From contig JARGOD010000033.1 in the NCBI GenBank assembly GCA_029210205.1, forward strand, positions 1 through 48,329: a stretch of DNA of 48,329 nt. Direction: 5' to 3'. Shown here in pieces: positions 40,681 to 48,329 of the stretch. Each line of letters starts with the position of its first letter. The first letter of the stretch is position 1. Position numbers and translations under genes: made by a program. The DNA is from Verrucomicrobiales bacterium (lineage in GTDB: Bacteria; Verrucomicrobiota; Verrucomicrobiia; Verrucomicrobiales; DEV007). Below the pieces are notes generated by a model. The model searched no databases. It had not been told where the DNA came from and worked only from the letters and a program-made list of their open reading frames with translations.

Positions 40681-40798
40681 AATAGACCTTTTTCGTTTCT
40701 GGAATCGTGCATTGTCAGCCATTTGGAAAGGCAGTATCTTTCAGGCCCGACTTTTTCATGACTTTGAATGAATCGGTTTTGATTGAATTGACGCAAGC

Positions 40799-42703
40799 AT
40801 GGCAGGTGATCTGGTAAGTGAGTTGCGCGAGTCTGCCGGATTGCCGGTTGGGCCTGCTCGAAAACGTGAAGTAGCGGTGTCGACGGTCCGGGCACTTCGA
40901 CCGCAGGATTGTCTCCATCCGCTCGCGGAACTATTTTCAAGGGCGCCAAATCGCGAGGCGTTTTTGCAACTCCTCACCGATTACGTCAGGTTGCTTGTTG
41001 GAGCGGAAGCAGTTTTCCTTCATGAGCAGGTCGATGGCAAATCGCGGATGATCGGTTTTGCGTCGTCTGACCCCGAGCGTGTCACGGTGAACTCGGCATG
41101 GACGCCTCCCGTCGAGCTCATCGATGAAGGCTGGACAGCGCGTCGCAGCACGCAAGTTCAAGTCATGATTGAGAATCGGCAGCATGCTCGTTTGCATGTT
41201 CCGTTTTTTGTCCAGAATGAACCTCCGGTTTGTTTAACGGCGTATCTTCCGCCGGAGAGAATTGCTTTTGCGGATCCATGTTTTTCGATGCTGCACATCA
41301 CGACCCAGTTCATCATACAACGTGAGCTGATTGCGGAAGCCACTGAGAATGAACAGGCGTTTATCCAGTCAACGATGCTGGTTGAAATGTTTTCGCGAAC
41401 TTCAGAAGGCGATACATTTAAACGTTCGGTCTTCACACTCGTGACGGAACTGGAACAGTTTTTCGGATGTCAGAGAGTTGCGATTGGAACTGGCTCGAGC
41501 CGCTTCTGCAAAGTTCACGCAGTTTCCGGCATGAGCAGTGAGGAAAAGCGAAACCTCGGGCTTTCGCAACTGAGCTCCGCGATGCGCGAAGCGATTGCGT
41601 TGGATGAAATTTTAGTCTGGCCGGGACAAAAGTCGATGATTCGCGAAGTCGTCGTCTCAGCGAATCATGATGATCTCCTTCACTCATTCAAAGCGGGCCG
41701 TGTAGTCATTGCGCCGTTTCATCATGAAGGAACCAATGTCACGGGCGCAGTTGCCTTGCTCTGGCCGGCGGGGTCTCCCGAACTCGCGAAGCGGACCTAC
41801 CGGCTCATTGAGGCATGTCGCCCCCATCTAGCGTCTCTCATCGGTTTTTCAAAGCGCTCAAAGCCCGGTGATTTTCGTGGGGCTTTGATTCGATTCTGGC
41901 GTGGTGGGATCACAAAGCGTGTCCTTGCCGGGGGAATTGCTCTCGCGATTTTAATCACACTGTTGTTTCCCGTAACTTATCGGGTGGGAGCCGATTGTGT
42001 CGTTCAACCCGTGATGCGAAGAACGGTTGCGGCGCCATTTGAGAATCGACTCTACCGTTCTTACGCGAAGCCCGGAGATCAAGTTGAGGCGGGGCAGGTC
42101 CTTGCTGAGTTGGATGGTCGGGAGATCCGCGTTGCCCTCGCCGAAGCGATTGCCGCGCAGAGCGCCGCAGTAAAGAAACGCGACAACGCAATGGTTTCGG
42201 AAGATCCGGCGAAGTTTCAGATGGCACAGCTGGAGGCGGATCGGCTCGCGCTCGAAGTCGAACGATTGCAATTCCGCAGTGACAACCTTTCGATTCGGTC
42301 ACCTATCGACGGGGTCGTTCTTACAGGTGATCTCGAAAGATCAGAAGGGGTTCCAGTTTCCAGCGGTCAAAAGCTTTTTGAAGTAGCGCCTTTGGATGAA
42401 ATGCTGATGGAGGTGGCGATTCCCGAAACCGAAGTTCGCCATGTTGGCGAAGGAATGGAGGTAGAGCTCCGTCTTCAGTCTGACAGCAGTCGCGTTTGGG
42501 AATCGACCCTTGAAAATCTGTTCCCGATTTCTGAAATCCAGGAGGGAGGTAATGTTTTCGTTGGAGAAGCATTACTTAAGAACGTAGACCGTGCCCTTCG
42601 TCCCGGAATGAAAGGACGCGTCCGCATCATGGCTGAGAGAAAGATGGTCGGATGGATTCTCTTTCATCGTGCTTACGAATATCTCCGACTCAAGCTCTGG
42701 TAA
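40799..42703 (+). CDS. GAF-domain HlyD-type membrane fusion protein
   Basis: The protein has 634 residues. The cytoplasmic N-terminal half has GAF-like sequence in two stretches (about 40-185 and 200-355), for example LVGAEAVFLHEQVDGKSRM and ELEQFFGCQRVAIGTGSSRF. One membrane helix lies near 374-395 (VLAGGIALAILITLLFPVTY). The periplasmic part is an HlyD-type adaptor: lipoyl half-motifs (VAAPFENRLYRSYAKPGDQV and IRSPIDGVVLTGDLERSEGV), a short coiled coil between them, and a beta-barrel end. Its stop is 2 bases before the next gene, so the two proteins are likely partners. A sensor-coupled adaptor is unusual, and no ABC or RND pump follows. Confidence 0.8.
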   Translation: MAGDLVSELRESAGLPVGPARKREVAVSTVRALRPQDCLHPLAELFSRAPNREAFLQLLTDYVRLLVGAEAVFLHEQVDGKSRMIGFASSDPERVTVNSAWTPPVELIDEGWTARRSTQVQVMIENRQHARLHVPFFVQNEPPVCLTAYLPPERIAFADPCFSMLHITTQFIIQRELIAEATENEQAFIQSTMLVEMFSRTSEGDTFKRSVFTLVTELEQFFGCQRVAIGTGSSRFCKVHAVSGMSSEEKRNLGLSQLSSAMREAIALDEILVWPGQKSMIREVVVSANHDDLLHSFKAGRVVIAPFHHEGTNVTGAVALLWPAGSPELAKRTYRLIEACRPHLASLIGFSKRSKPGDFRGALIRFWRGGITKRVLAGGIALAILITLLFPVTYRVGADCVVQPVMRRTVAAPFENRLYRSYAKPGDQVEAGQVLAELDGREIRVALAEAIAAQSAAVKKRDNAMVSEDPAKFQMAQLEADRLALEVERLQFRSDNLSIRSPIDGVVLTGDLERSEGVPVSSGQKLFEVAPLDEMLMEVAIPETEVRHVGEGMEVELRLQSDSSRVWESTLENLFPISEIQEGGNVFVGEALLKNVDRALRPGMKGRVRIMAERKMVGWILFHRAYEYLRLKLW

Positions 42704-42705
42704 GA

Positions 42706-44964
42706 ATGTCGTCAGTCGATCACAAGGTCAGCGAAATCTCCACCTCACGACCGCGTCTGCGTCGTGATGTTCGCACTCACTATCAGGAGTATCGGGGGCA
42801 GCCCAGCTATATCATCGAAGACACTTCGAAGGGACGGTTTTTTCATGTCGGGTTCCCCGAGCACCAGTTTATTCAAAGCTTTGACGGGCGAACTTCGATC
42901 TCAGAGGCGTTAGCGCGAAATGCAGCGACACAGGGCGAGGACGCCCTCACTGAAGCTCAGGGAGATCAAATGCTCCGATGGTTAATTGATAATGATTTGT
43001 TAGAGTCCGATTCGAGTAGTCAGGGGGAGCGCCGCCGCGATAACTGGTCGCGCCAGAAGGAGAAGCAGAAGAAAAATCCGATCGCCAAGGTCATGTTCTT
43101 CAAGATGCCGCTGGGCTGTCCCGATCGCATGCTGACCCGGGTCGAACCGTTTCTTGGTTGGATTTTTGCAGCTCCCGGTTTGCTGTTATGGCTTGGGTTC
43201 GTAGTTTACACCGCGATTCAATTTGCACCGGAATGGACGCGCTTTACCGGCTCCTCAGGGCAGGTTATCGCGCCGGACAACTGGATTCGTGTGATCTTTA
43301 TTTACGCTATTCTTAAGGTTCTTCATGAGTTCGGACACGGACTCGCGACGAAACGATATGGCGGACCTGTCCCTGAGTGGGGAATACAATTGCTCGCTTT
43401 CGTAACACCACTGGCGTTTGTTGACGCCTCGGCGAGTTGGAAATTTTCTTCGAAGTGGAAACGAATCATCGTTGCTGCAGCAGGAATGTATGTCGAGATC
43501 GCGATCGCCTGCGCCTGTCTTATCGGTTGGCTTAATACTTCGCCCGGAGTTCTAAACACCTCTCTGCACAGCGCGGTGATCGCGGCGACTTTTGTGACTC
43601 TGCTTTTCAACGCGAATCCATTGATGCGTTTTGATGGCTACTACATCCTTCTCGATTTTCTCGGGATTCCAAATCTGGGAACGAAAGGACAGCACTTTCT
43701 GAAATGGTTTGGGAAACGTTATGTGCTTGGGATGAAAGACCTCCCGATGCCTCCGGCGGCAAGGCAGCATCCGGTCGCGGTGCCACTCTACGGGGTTCTC
43801 GCGGCACTTTGGAAAATACTGATCTGGATTGGTATCATGATCCTCGTGAGCTTGCTCTTTAAAGGAGCCGGTCTCGTCCTTGCGATTGCTTCGCTGATTT
43901 ACATGCTCGTTAGTACGGCGGCGAAATTTTTCTCCTTTCTCTTTAAGGTGGGAACTGGCCCGAAGCTGTCACAGGCGCTGCCGAGACTGGGGATTTTGTT
44001 AGGGGTGATTTTCGCTGTTTTTGCTTTAGTGAGGATTAACCCGACAGGGCGAGCTGTCGCAGTAGTCGAGTATGCGGAACGTGAATCGATTCGTGCCGGA
44101 GTGAGGGGATTGGTCATTGATGTTCCGGTTGCGGAAGGGCAGTCAGTAGAAGCAGGGGAGTTGCTCATTGCTCTGACCAACCCCGATGAGGAATCTGAGG
44201 CTGCCAAACTTCAACTTGAACTGGGAGAATCAAGGATTCGGGCACGGGCTTATTACCAGAGTCAAAACCTATCTGCTTATCAGGCGGAACTTGAGACCAT
44301 TCGTGGACTGGAGCAAAAAATCGCTGAGAGCCAACAGTATCTGGCGGCTCTCGAAGTAAGAGCCCCGGTTTCCGGTCATATCGTTGGAAGAGCTCTTGAT
44401 TCGATGGCAGGGCAATGGGTCGATGTCGGTGATGAATTGCTCTCGGTTATTCCCAATGAAGAAAAGGAATTGCTGATCTCGTTTCGGCAAGAAGACATCG
44501 AAGATGTTGCGGGGCAAACGGATCGCGACATACGAATACGCTTGCGTGGCCGCAGCAAAGAATTGACGGGAACTATAAATCGAATCGAGAGCCGCGCCAC
44601 AAGTGCTCTCCCGCACGAAGTGCTCGCGGCACCCAACGGAGGAGCCCTTGCGCTTCGAACTTCGGCGAACCCGCTTTCGGAACGTGAACGGGAAATTGCT
44701 TCCGGTGGTTCAGGGTATGATACTGATCTCGACTATTTCTCCGGAGCCGAAGGAGGCGGACAGGGGAAAGAATTAGCCCGGGCGCGTTTTGCCGGACGGG
44801 CAAGTATTGATGCCGGTCCCGGCGCCGAGCTTCTCGAAGGTGAATGGGGCTATGTCAGGTTTGCAAACGCTGAAAAAGAACGGTTGGGCCGATGGCTTTA
44901 CGACGAGGTTTCTACTTACGTTCGTGATAAGATTGAGCAGGCCAAGGCTGCTGCGACGATGTAG
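42706..44964 (+). CDS. PqqD-like / M50 site-2 protease / HlyD fusion protein
   Basis: The protein has 752 residues from the ATG at 42706. Residues about 10-105 are winged-helix and PqqD-like (RRDVRTHYQEYRGQPSYIIE ... FIQSFDGRTSISEAL ... LRWLIDNDLLES). The membrane part carries an M50 protease core with zinc motif HEFGH (H207, E208, H211) and the distal motif NPLMRFDGYY (N304, D310). Several helices follow to about 460, then two lipoyl half-motifs of an HlyD-type adaptor (ESIRAGVRGLVIDVPVAEGQ and EVRAPVSGHIVGRALDSMAG) flanking a helical hairpin. PqqD-type domains bind leader peptides in RiPP pathways. A role in peptide cleavage and export is inferred. The active-site residues are intact. Confidence 0.85.
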   Translation: MSSVDHKVSEISTSRPRLRRDVRTHYQEYRGQPSYIIEDTSKGRFFHVGFPEHQFIQSFDGRTSISEALARNAATQGEDALTEAQGDQMLRWLIDNDLLESDSSSQGERRRDNWSRQKEKQKKNPIAKVMFFKMPLGCPDRMLTRVEPFLGWIFAAPGLLLWLGFVVYTAIQFAPEWTRFTGSSGQVIAPDNWIRVIFIYAILKVLHEFGHGLATKRYGGPVPEWGIQLLAFVTPLAFVDASASWKFSSKWKRIIVAAAGMYVEIAIACACLIGWLNTSPGVLNTSLHSAVIAATFVTLLFNANPLMRFDGYYILLDFLGIPNLGTKGQHFLKWFGKRYVLGMKDLPMPPAARQHPVAVPLYGVLAALWKILIWIGIMILVSLLFKGAGLVLAIASLIYMLVSTAAKFFSFLFKVGTGPKLSQALPRLGILLGVIFAVFALVRINPTGRAVAVVEYAERESIRAGVRGLVIDVPVAEGQSVEAGELLIALTNPDEESEAAKLQLELGESRIRARAYYQSQNLSAYQAELETIRGLEQKIAESQQYLAALEVRAPVSGHIVGRALDSMAGQWVDVGDELLSVIPNEEKELLISFRQEDIEDVAGQTDRDIRIRLRGRSKELTGTINRIESRATSALPHEVLAAPNGGALALRTSANPLSEREREIASGGSGYDTDLDYFSGAEGGGQGKELARARFAGRASIDAGPGAELLEGEWGYVRFANAEKERLGRWLYDEVSTYVRDKIEQAKAAATM

Positions 44965-45014
44965 ACGGGGCGATTGGTGCAGGCACGTAAAGGAAGAGTG
45001 AGCTTCGCTGGGAT

Positions 45015-46400
45015 CTACTCGTCCTTCTGCGATTGCTCAAATTGTTCGCGCCAATATTTCAAGCGCTCTGCGACTCGTTTTTCCAATCCGTTTTCCGATG
45101 GCTCATAGTAGACTCGTCCCTCCGGCAGATAGGCTTGCGGAACATACCCATCCTCATAGTCATGCCCGTATAAATAGACGGTTTCTCCCTCGGCGATGGC
45201 ACCACCTTCAGTGCCGAGCTTCTTCCGGGACCGGGTCCGCAGGTGCGGTGGAACAGCGAGAGTGCGCCCTTCAGCGACATCCTTGAGGGCGGCATTTATT
45301 CCTTCGTAGGCTCGATTGCTTTTCGGGGCTGTCGCGATATAGACTGCCGCATGTGCCAGAGAAATTCGGGCCTCCGGCATGCCGACGAATTCGACGGCCT
45401 GCTGTGCAGCAACGGCGACTCGAAGAGCGTTTGAATCTGCCATTCCGACATCCTCACTCGCAGCAATGACGATTCGCCGGGCGATGAAGCGAACATCTTC
45501 ACCGGCGTAAAGCATCTTAGCCAGCCAGTAGAGCGCGGCGTCCGGATCGCAGCCACGCATCGATTTGATGAATGCGCTGATGGTATCATGATGAGCGTCC
45601 CCATCCGCGTCGTACACCACAGTCTTTCGTTGAATCGAATCTTCGGCGACCTCTAGCGTAATCCGAATGTCGCCCGTCTCTGCGTCAGGTTCGGTCGTGA
45701 GAACGGCGAGCTCAAAAGAGGTGAGAAGTTTTCGGGCATCTCCATCGCACATCCGAACCAGGTGGGATGCCGCATCATCGTCGAGAATGAGCGACTTCTT
45801 TCCGAAACCCCGCTCCGGGTCAGTGACCGCAGATTTCACCAGGATCGCGAGATCTTCTTCTGAAAGTGGCTCTAGTTGGAAGACCTGGCTTCGTGAGACA
45901 AGCGGACTGTTGATGTAGAAAAAAGGATTGTGTGTCGTCGCTCCGATGAATCTGACGGTTCCGCGTTCGATGTGTGGGAGAAGCACATCCTGCTGCGATT
46001 TGTTGAAACGGTGAATTTCGTCGACGAATAGGGTAGTGACTTCGTTGCGGGTTCTTTGAAATTGTCTTGCTCCCTCGACAGCTTTCCTGATTTCAGCGAC
46101 ATTGCTTTCCACTCCTGAAAGATTGATGAAGCGCGACTCGGTCCGCTGCGCAATGAGTTCAGCAAGGCTCGTTTTACCGACTCCGGGCGGCCCATAGAAT
46201 ATCAGTGAGGAAAACCGATCTGCTTCCACGGCGCGTCGCAGAAGCTTGCCCGGACCGAGAATATGAGACTGACCCACATATTGGTCGAGATTCTGCGGCC
46301 GCATTCTCGCGGCGAGAGGCATTCGAGGATCAACCTGTCCGTGAGAGTGTTTCACCGCCGATTCCGCGATGTCTGTTTCTGTCTCGAAGAGTTCGTCCAT
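45015..46400 (-). CDS. rarA: Replication-associated recombination protein A (AAA+ ATPase)
   Basis: The protein has 461 residues. RarA/MgsA acts at stalled replication forks and is related to clamp-loader ATPases. It has Walker A GPPGVGKTS (70-78), Walker B TTLFVDEIHRF, sensor 1 GATTHNPFF, the LVSRSQVF arginine-finger region, the family sequence MRPQNLDQYVGQSHILGPGK, and C-terminal LAKMLYAGEDVRFIARRIVI and AASEDVGMAD. The length is typical. It is transcribed alone. No neighbour is functionally linked. Confidence 0.95.
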   Translation of the reverse strand: MDELFETETDIAESAVKHSHGQVDPRMPLAARMRPQNLDQYVGQSHILGPGKLLRRAVEADRFSSLIFYGPPGVGKTSLAELIAQRTESRFINLSGVESNVAEIRKAVEGARQFQRTRNEVTTLFVDEIHRFNKSQQDVLLPHIERGTVRFIGATTHNPFFYINSPLVSRSQVFQLEPLSEEDLAILVKSAVTDPERGFGKKSLILDDDAASHLVRMCDGDARKLLTSFELAVLTTEPDAETGDIRITLEVAEDSIQRKTVVYDADGDAHHDTISAFIKSMRGCDPDAALYWLAKMLYAGEDVRFIARRIVIAASEDVGMADSNALRVAVAAQQAVEFVGMPEARISLAHAAVYIATAPKSNRAYEGINAALKDVAEGRTLAVPPHLRTRSRKKLGTEGGAIAEGETVYLYGHDYEDGYVPQAYLPEGRVYYEPSENGLEKRVAERLKYWREQFEQSQKDE

Positions 46401-46499
46401 GCCGATTTGCTTCCCGAGACTAGCCCATTAAATACGTCGAACAAATTCCCAAACATCGAGATTTTCGGAAAAATTAGCGGATCTTTTTAAATATAACTG

Positions 46500-46517
46500 A
46501 AATATTTACAATAATTT
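46500..46517. promoter_or_regulatory. AT-rich tract resembling elements at 3562 and 31459
   Basis: It reads AAATATTTACAATAATTT, the reverse of the AAATTATNGTAAATAT core seen at the other two sites. It lies 99 bases from the rarA start and 107 bases from the start at 46624, in the 223-base divergent region, which is otherwise very AT-rich. Confidence 0.25.
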
Positions 46518-46623
46518 TAATAATTTGTTTGAAATACCGTATTTATAGAGTTAATATTTTAAAATACTTAAGAAACCTTGACTGTTAGTCACACCACTAA
46601 TCCTCTCATCTCTAACTCTGATC

Positions 46624-47109
46624 ATGAACACCCTGATTCCCGATCTCGCTCAATTCCAGCTTGAAGAACTCGGCCAGACACCGCCTGTCGAGCAGCAAAA
46701 TGCTGAAGTGAGTTTTAAAATCGACGTCGAACCTAGTCGAGTGACACGTAGGATCGTGGTTGGAATCCTCGATGAGAGCCGAAAGCGTGGTATCACCATT
46801 GCAATCTACCCTGCAACTGGAGAAGTCTGCGATCTCTCAAATGGAGGAGGTGTCATTGGCTACCTCTCACAGACTCCTCTCGCTCCAGGGGTTGCTGTTC
46901 CTTGCGATCTGACCCTCTATCGATTCGGACACAATTTTGTATGTAGCGTTCGTGTTCAGGGTGAAATCTTTCTTTATCCAGCCTTCTCGATGGACGGCAG
47001 CGCCAAGCTCACCGCATTTGTTGGTCAGGAGAAAGATGGGAAAGCTGAAGACTCTGTCGTCTGGTCCCGCTTGCGTCTCGATGTCCTCGAGCAGCCGGTT
47101 GCGGCTTAA
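46624..47109 (+). CDS. Hypothetical protein, unknown family
   Basis: The protein has 161 residues. There is no signal peptide or membrane helix. The predicted content is mainly beta strand, with VSFKIDVEPSRVTRRIVVGI, GITIAIYPATGEVCDLSNGG, LAPGVAVPCDLTLYRFGHNF and VCSVRVQGEIFLYPAF, which could fit a jelly-roll or SPRY-like sandwich. I see no catalytic residues. A good terminator follows, so it is a well-formed single gene. The function is unknown. Confidence 0.7.
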   Translation: MNTLIPDLAQFQLEELGQTPPVEQQNAEVSFKIDVEPSRVTRRIVVGILDESRKRGITIAIYPATGEVCDLSNGGGVIGYLSQTPLAPGVAVPCDLTLYRFGHNFVCSVRVQGEIFLYPAFSMDGSAKLTAFVGQEKDGKAEDSVVWSRLRLDVLEQPVAA

Positions 47110-47142
47110 TTAGAAGTGCTGAAATAATTTGTCCATTGGTTT

Positions 47143-47182
47143 ACGGGCGGTGCGGATTCTATATCTGCACCGTCCGTTTTTT
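47143..47182 (+). terminator. Rho-independent terminator of gene at 46624
   Basis: ACGGGCGGTGC (47143-47153) pairs with GCACCGTCCGT (47167-47177) with one G-T pair, followed by TTTTTT. It is 34 bases beyond the stop. Confidence 0.9.
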
Positions 47183-47221
47183 GTAAAAAGGGAGGCTCGA
47201 TGGCTCGAACCAAACACCAAA

Positions 47222-47247
47222 AAAGGCCGGACAAAAGTCCGGCCTTT
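47222..47247 (-). terminator. Rho-independent terminator of fusA
   Basis: AAAGGCCGGAC (47222-47232) pairs with GTCCGGCCTTT (47237-47247) around AAAA. On the minus strand the stem runs into TTTTTTGG. It is 30 bases beyond the fusA stop. Confidence 0.9.
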
Positions 47248-47276
47248 GGGAAAAGGGTTGAGCTGAAGACTGCGAA

Positions 47277-48329
47277 TTATTTGTTCGCGGCTTCCTTCTC
47301 TTCCTGCACTTTCGCGATAATCTCTTCCGAGATATTACGGGGACAGGGTGCGTAGTGAGAGAACTCCATCGAGAACTGACCGCGACCGGAGGTCATGGTA
47401 CGAAGGTCACCGATGTAACCGAACATCTCACTCAGTGGTGCATCTGCTTTCACGCGCACTCCGGTCGGAGTCGTATCCTGGGATTTGATCATCCCGCGGC
47501 GACGGTTGAGATCACCAATGACGTCTCCGACGTGATCTTCAGGAGTGAAGACATCGAGCTTCATGATGGGCTCAAGAAGCTGCGGGCCACACTTGGGGAC
47601 GGTTTGGCGATAACCGGATTTCGCAGCAATCTCGAAAGCAACTGCAGATGAGTCGACCGCGTGGAAGGCACCATCCAGGAGTGTGACCTGAACATCGAGA
47701 AGAGGGAAGCCAGCAAGGACGCCCTTTTCAAGAGAATTTGCGAAACCCTGTTCGATCGCGGGCCAGTATTCCTTCGGCACGTTACCGCCGACGACTTTGG
47801 ACTCGAAGTAGAAGCCGTTTTTAGCTTCTTCTTTAACCTCTTCAGTGAGGGGCTCGATGACGTAGTCGATGCGACCGAACTGCCCGGAACCACCGGACTG
47901 CTTCTTGTGAGTGTAGCTGTCCTCGATGCGCTGTGTGATTGTCTCACGATAAGCAACCTGTGGAGCGCCGACATCAACCTCGACTCCGTGAGTTCTCTTC
48001 AGAATGTCGACTTTGATATCGAGGTGAAGTTCACCCATTCCCTTGAGGATCGTCTCACCGCTATCAGGGTCGGTTTCGACGTAGAAGGAAGGATCTTCAC
48101 GCACCATCTTTCCGATCGCTTCACCGAGTTTCTCGGACGCGGCTTTGTCTTTCGGCGACACGGCAACGGAGATCACTGGTTCGGGGAAAACCATTGGCTC
48201 GAGCGTTGCCGGATCTTTTGGATCGCAGAGGGTGTGACCAGTTTGGACATTTTTCAGGCCAACGAGAGCGACGATGTCTCCCGCGCTGGCTCCATCGCGG
48301 TCCTCACGCGAGTCAGCGTGCATCTCAAC
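47277..48329 (-). CDS. fusA: Elongation factor G, C-terminal part (5' end outside window)
   Basis: Only the last 351 codons are present; the frame is open to the window edge. The GTPase domain therefore lies outside. What remains covers the end of domain II ([18 protein letters not shown]), domain III ([18 protein letters not shown] and GELHLDI), domain IV ([20 protein letters not shown]) and domain V ([29 protein letters not shown]). EF-G drives ribosomal translocation and recycling. The intact GSGQFGR and RRG motifs and the [11 protein letters not shown] segment point to a canonical translational EF-G. A terminator follows at 47222. Confidence 0.95.
   Translation of the reverse strand, partial: VEMHADSREDRDGASAGDIVALVGLKNVQTGHTLCDPKDPATLEPMVFPEPVISVAVSPKDKAASEKLGEAIGKMVREDPSFYVETDPDSGETILKGMGELHLDIKVDILKRTHGVEVDVGAPQVAYRETITQRIEDSYTHKKQSGGSGQFGRIDYVIEPLTEEVKEEAKNGFYFESKVVGGNVPKEYWPAIEQGFANSLEKGVLAGFPLLDVQVTLLDGAFHAVDSSAVAFEIAAKSGYRQTVPKCGPQLLEPIMKLDVFTPEDHVGDVIGDLNRRRGMIKSQDTTPTGVRVKADAPLSEMFGYIGDLRTMTSGRGQFSMEFSHYAPCPRNISEEIIAKVQEEKEAANK

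Noticed and set aside
1..48329. CRISPR array
   Set aside because: No stretch shows regularly spaced identical repeats with unique spacers, and no Cas gene was seen. The 31-bp hairpin copies are tens of kb apart.

Overview
The window looks like chromosome of a Verrucomicrobiota bacterium, or at least a member of the PVC group. This is inferred from content, not from a database search. The signs are two ThuA-domain proteins, two Gfo/Idh/MocA oxidoreductases (one with a Tat signal), a DUF4129/DUF4350 pair, an ExbB-like protein with an N-terminal zinc ribbon plus two coiled-coil ExbD-like partners, an azurin-like cupredoxin, several long secreted proteins of no recognised family, and scattered housekeeping genes (pdxJ, plsC, aroD, rarA, fusA). 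Coding density is high and most operons are short.

Layout. 1-3547: Gfo/Idh oxidoreductase, ThuA protein and a tandem pair of small secreted paralogues. 3698-7770: an intact tRNA-Ser(UGA) followed by a candidate genomic island bounded by a 59-bp direct repeat (3770-3828 and 7712-7770) that begins inside the tRNA 3' end. The island carries a small membrane protein, an ABC-ATPase/TOPRIM protein of the OLD/PARIS-like type, a secreted protein, and two diverged 235-bp repeats that each hold the 3' tail of a lost gene. No integrase is visible. 7848-14921: a short-chain dehydrogenase, an STN-like secreted protein, then a cell-envelope series ending in an L,D-transpeptidase lipoprotein. 15014-21173: pdxJ, a membrane run with DUF4129 and DUF4350 proteins but no MoxR or DUF58 partner, and plsC. 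21225-25180 (minus): a three-gene proton-channel motor. 25349-28025: a lipoprotein hydrolase and a ThuA lipoprotein. 28103-33007: three unusual response-regulator-like proteins without any histidine kinase, interleaved with an eboE-like gene and a cupredoxin. 33100-37871: a TIGR01777-type epimerase, two HAD hydrolases, aroD and a Tat-exported oxidoreductase. 38027-39118: tandem small heat-shock genes behind two strong dyad sequences. 39172-44964: a secreted protein, a GAF-HlyD fusion and a PqqD-like/M50/HlyD fusion that look like a peptide-processing or export machine without an ABC transporter. 45015-48329: rarA, an unknown protein and the 3' part of fusA.

The best candidates for something undescribed are the integrase-less tRNA-Ser island with its two-gene membrane-protein plus ABC/TOPRIM module, the PqqD-like/M50/HlyD machine, the ExbB motor with two unequal ExbD-like partners, the kinase-less receiver cluster, and a 31-bp hairpin element present three times with a covarying stem pair. 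All functional statements rest on motifs read by eye.
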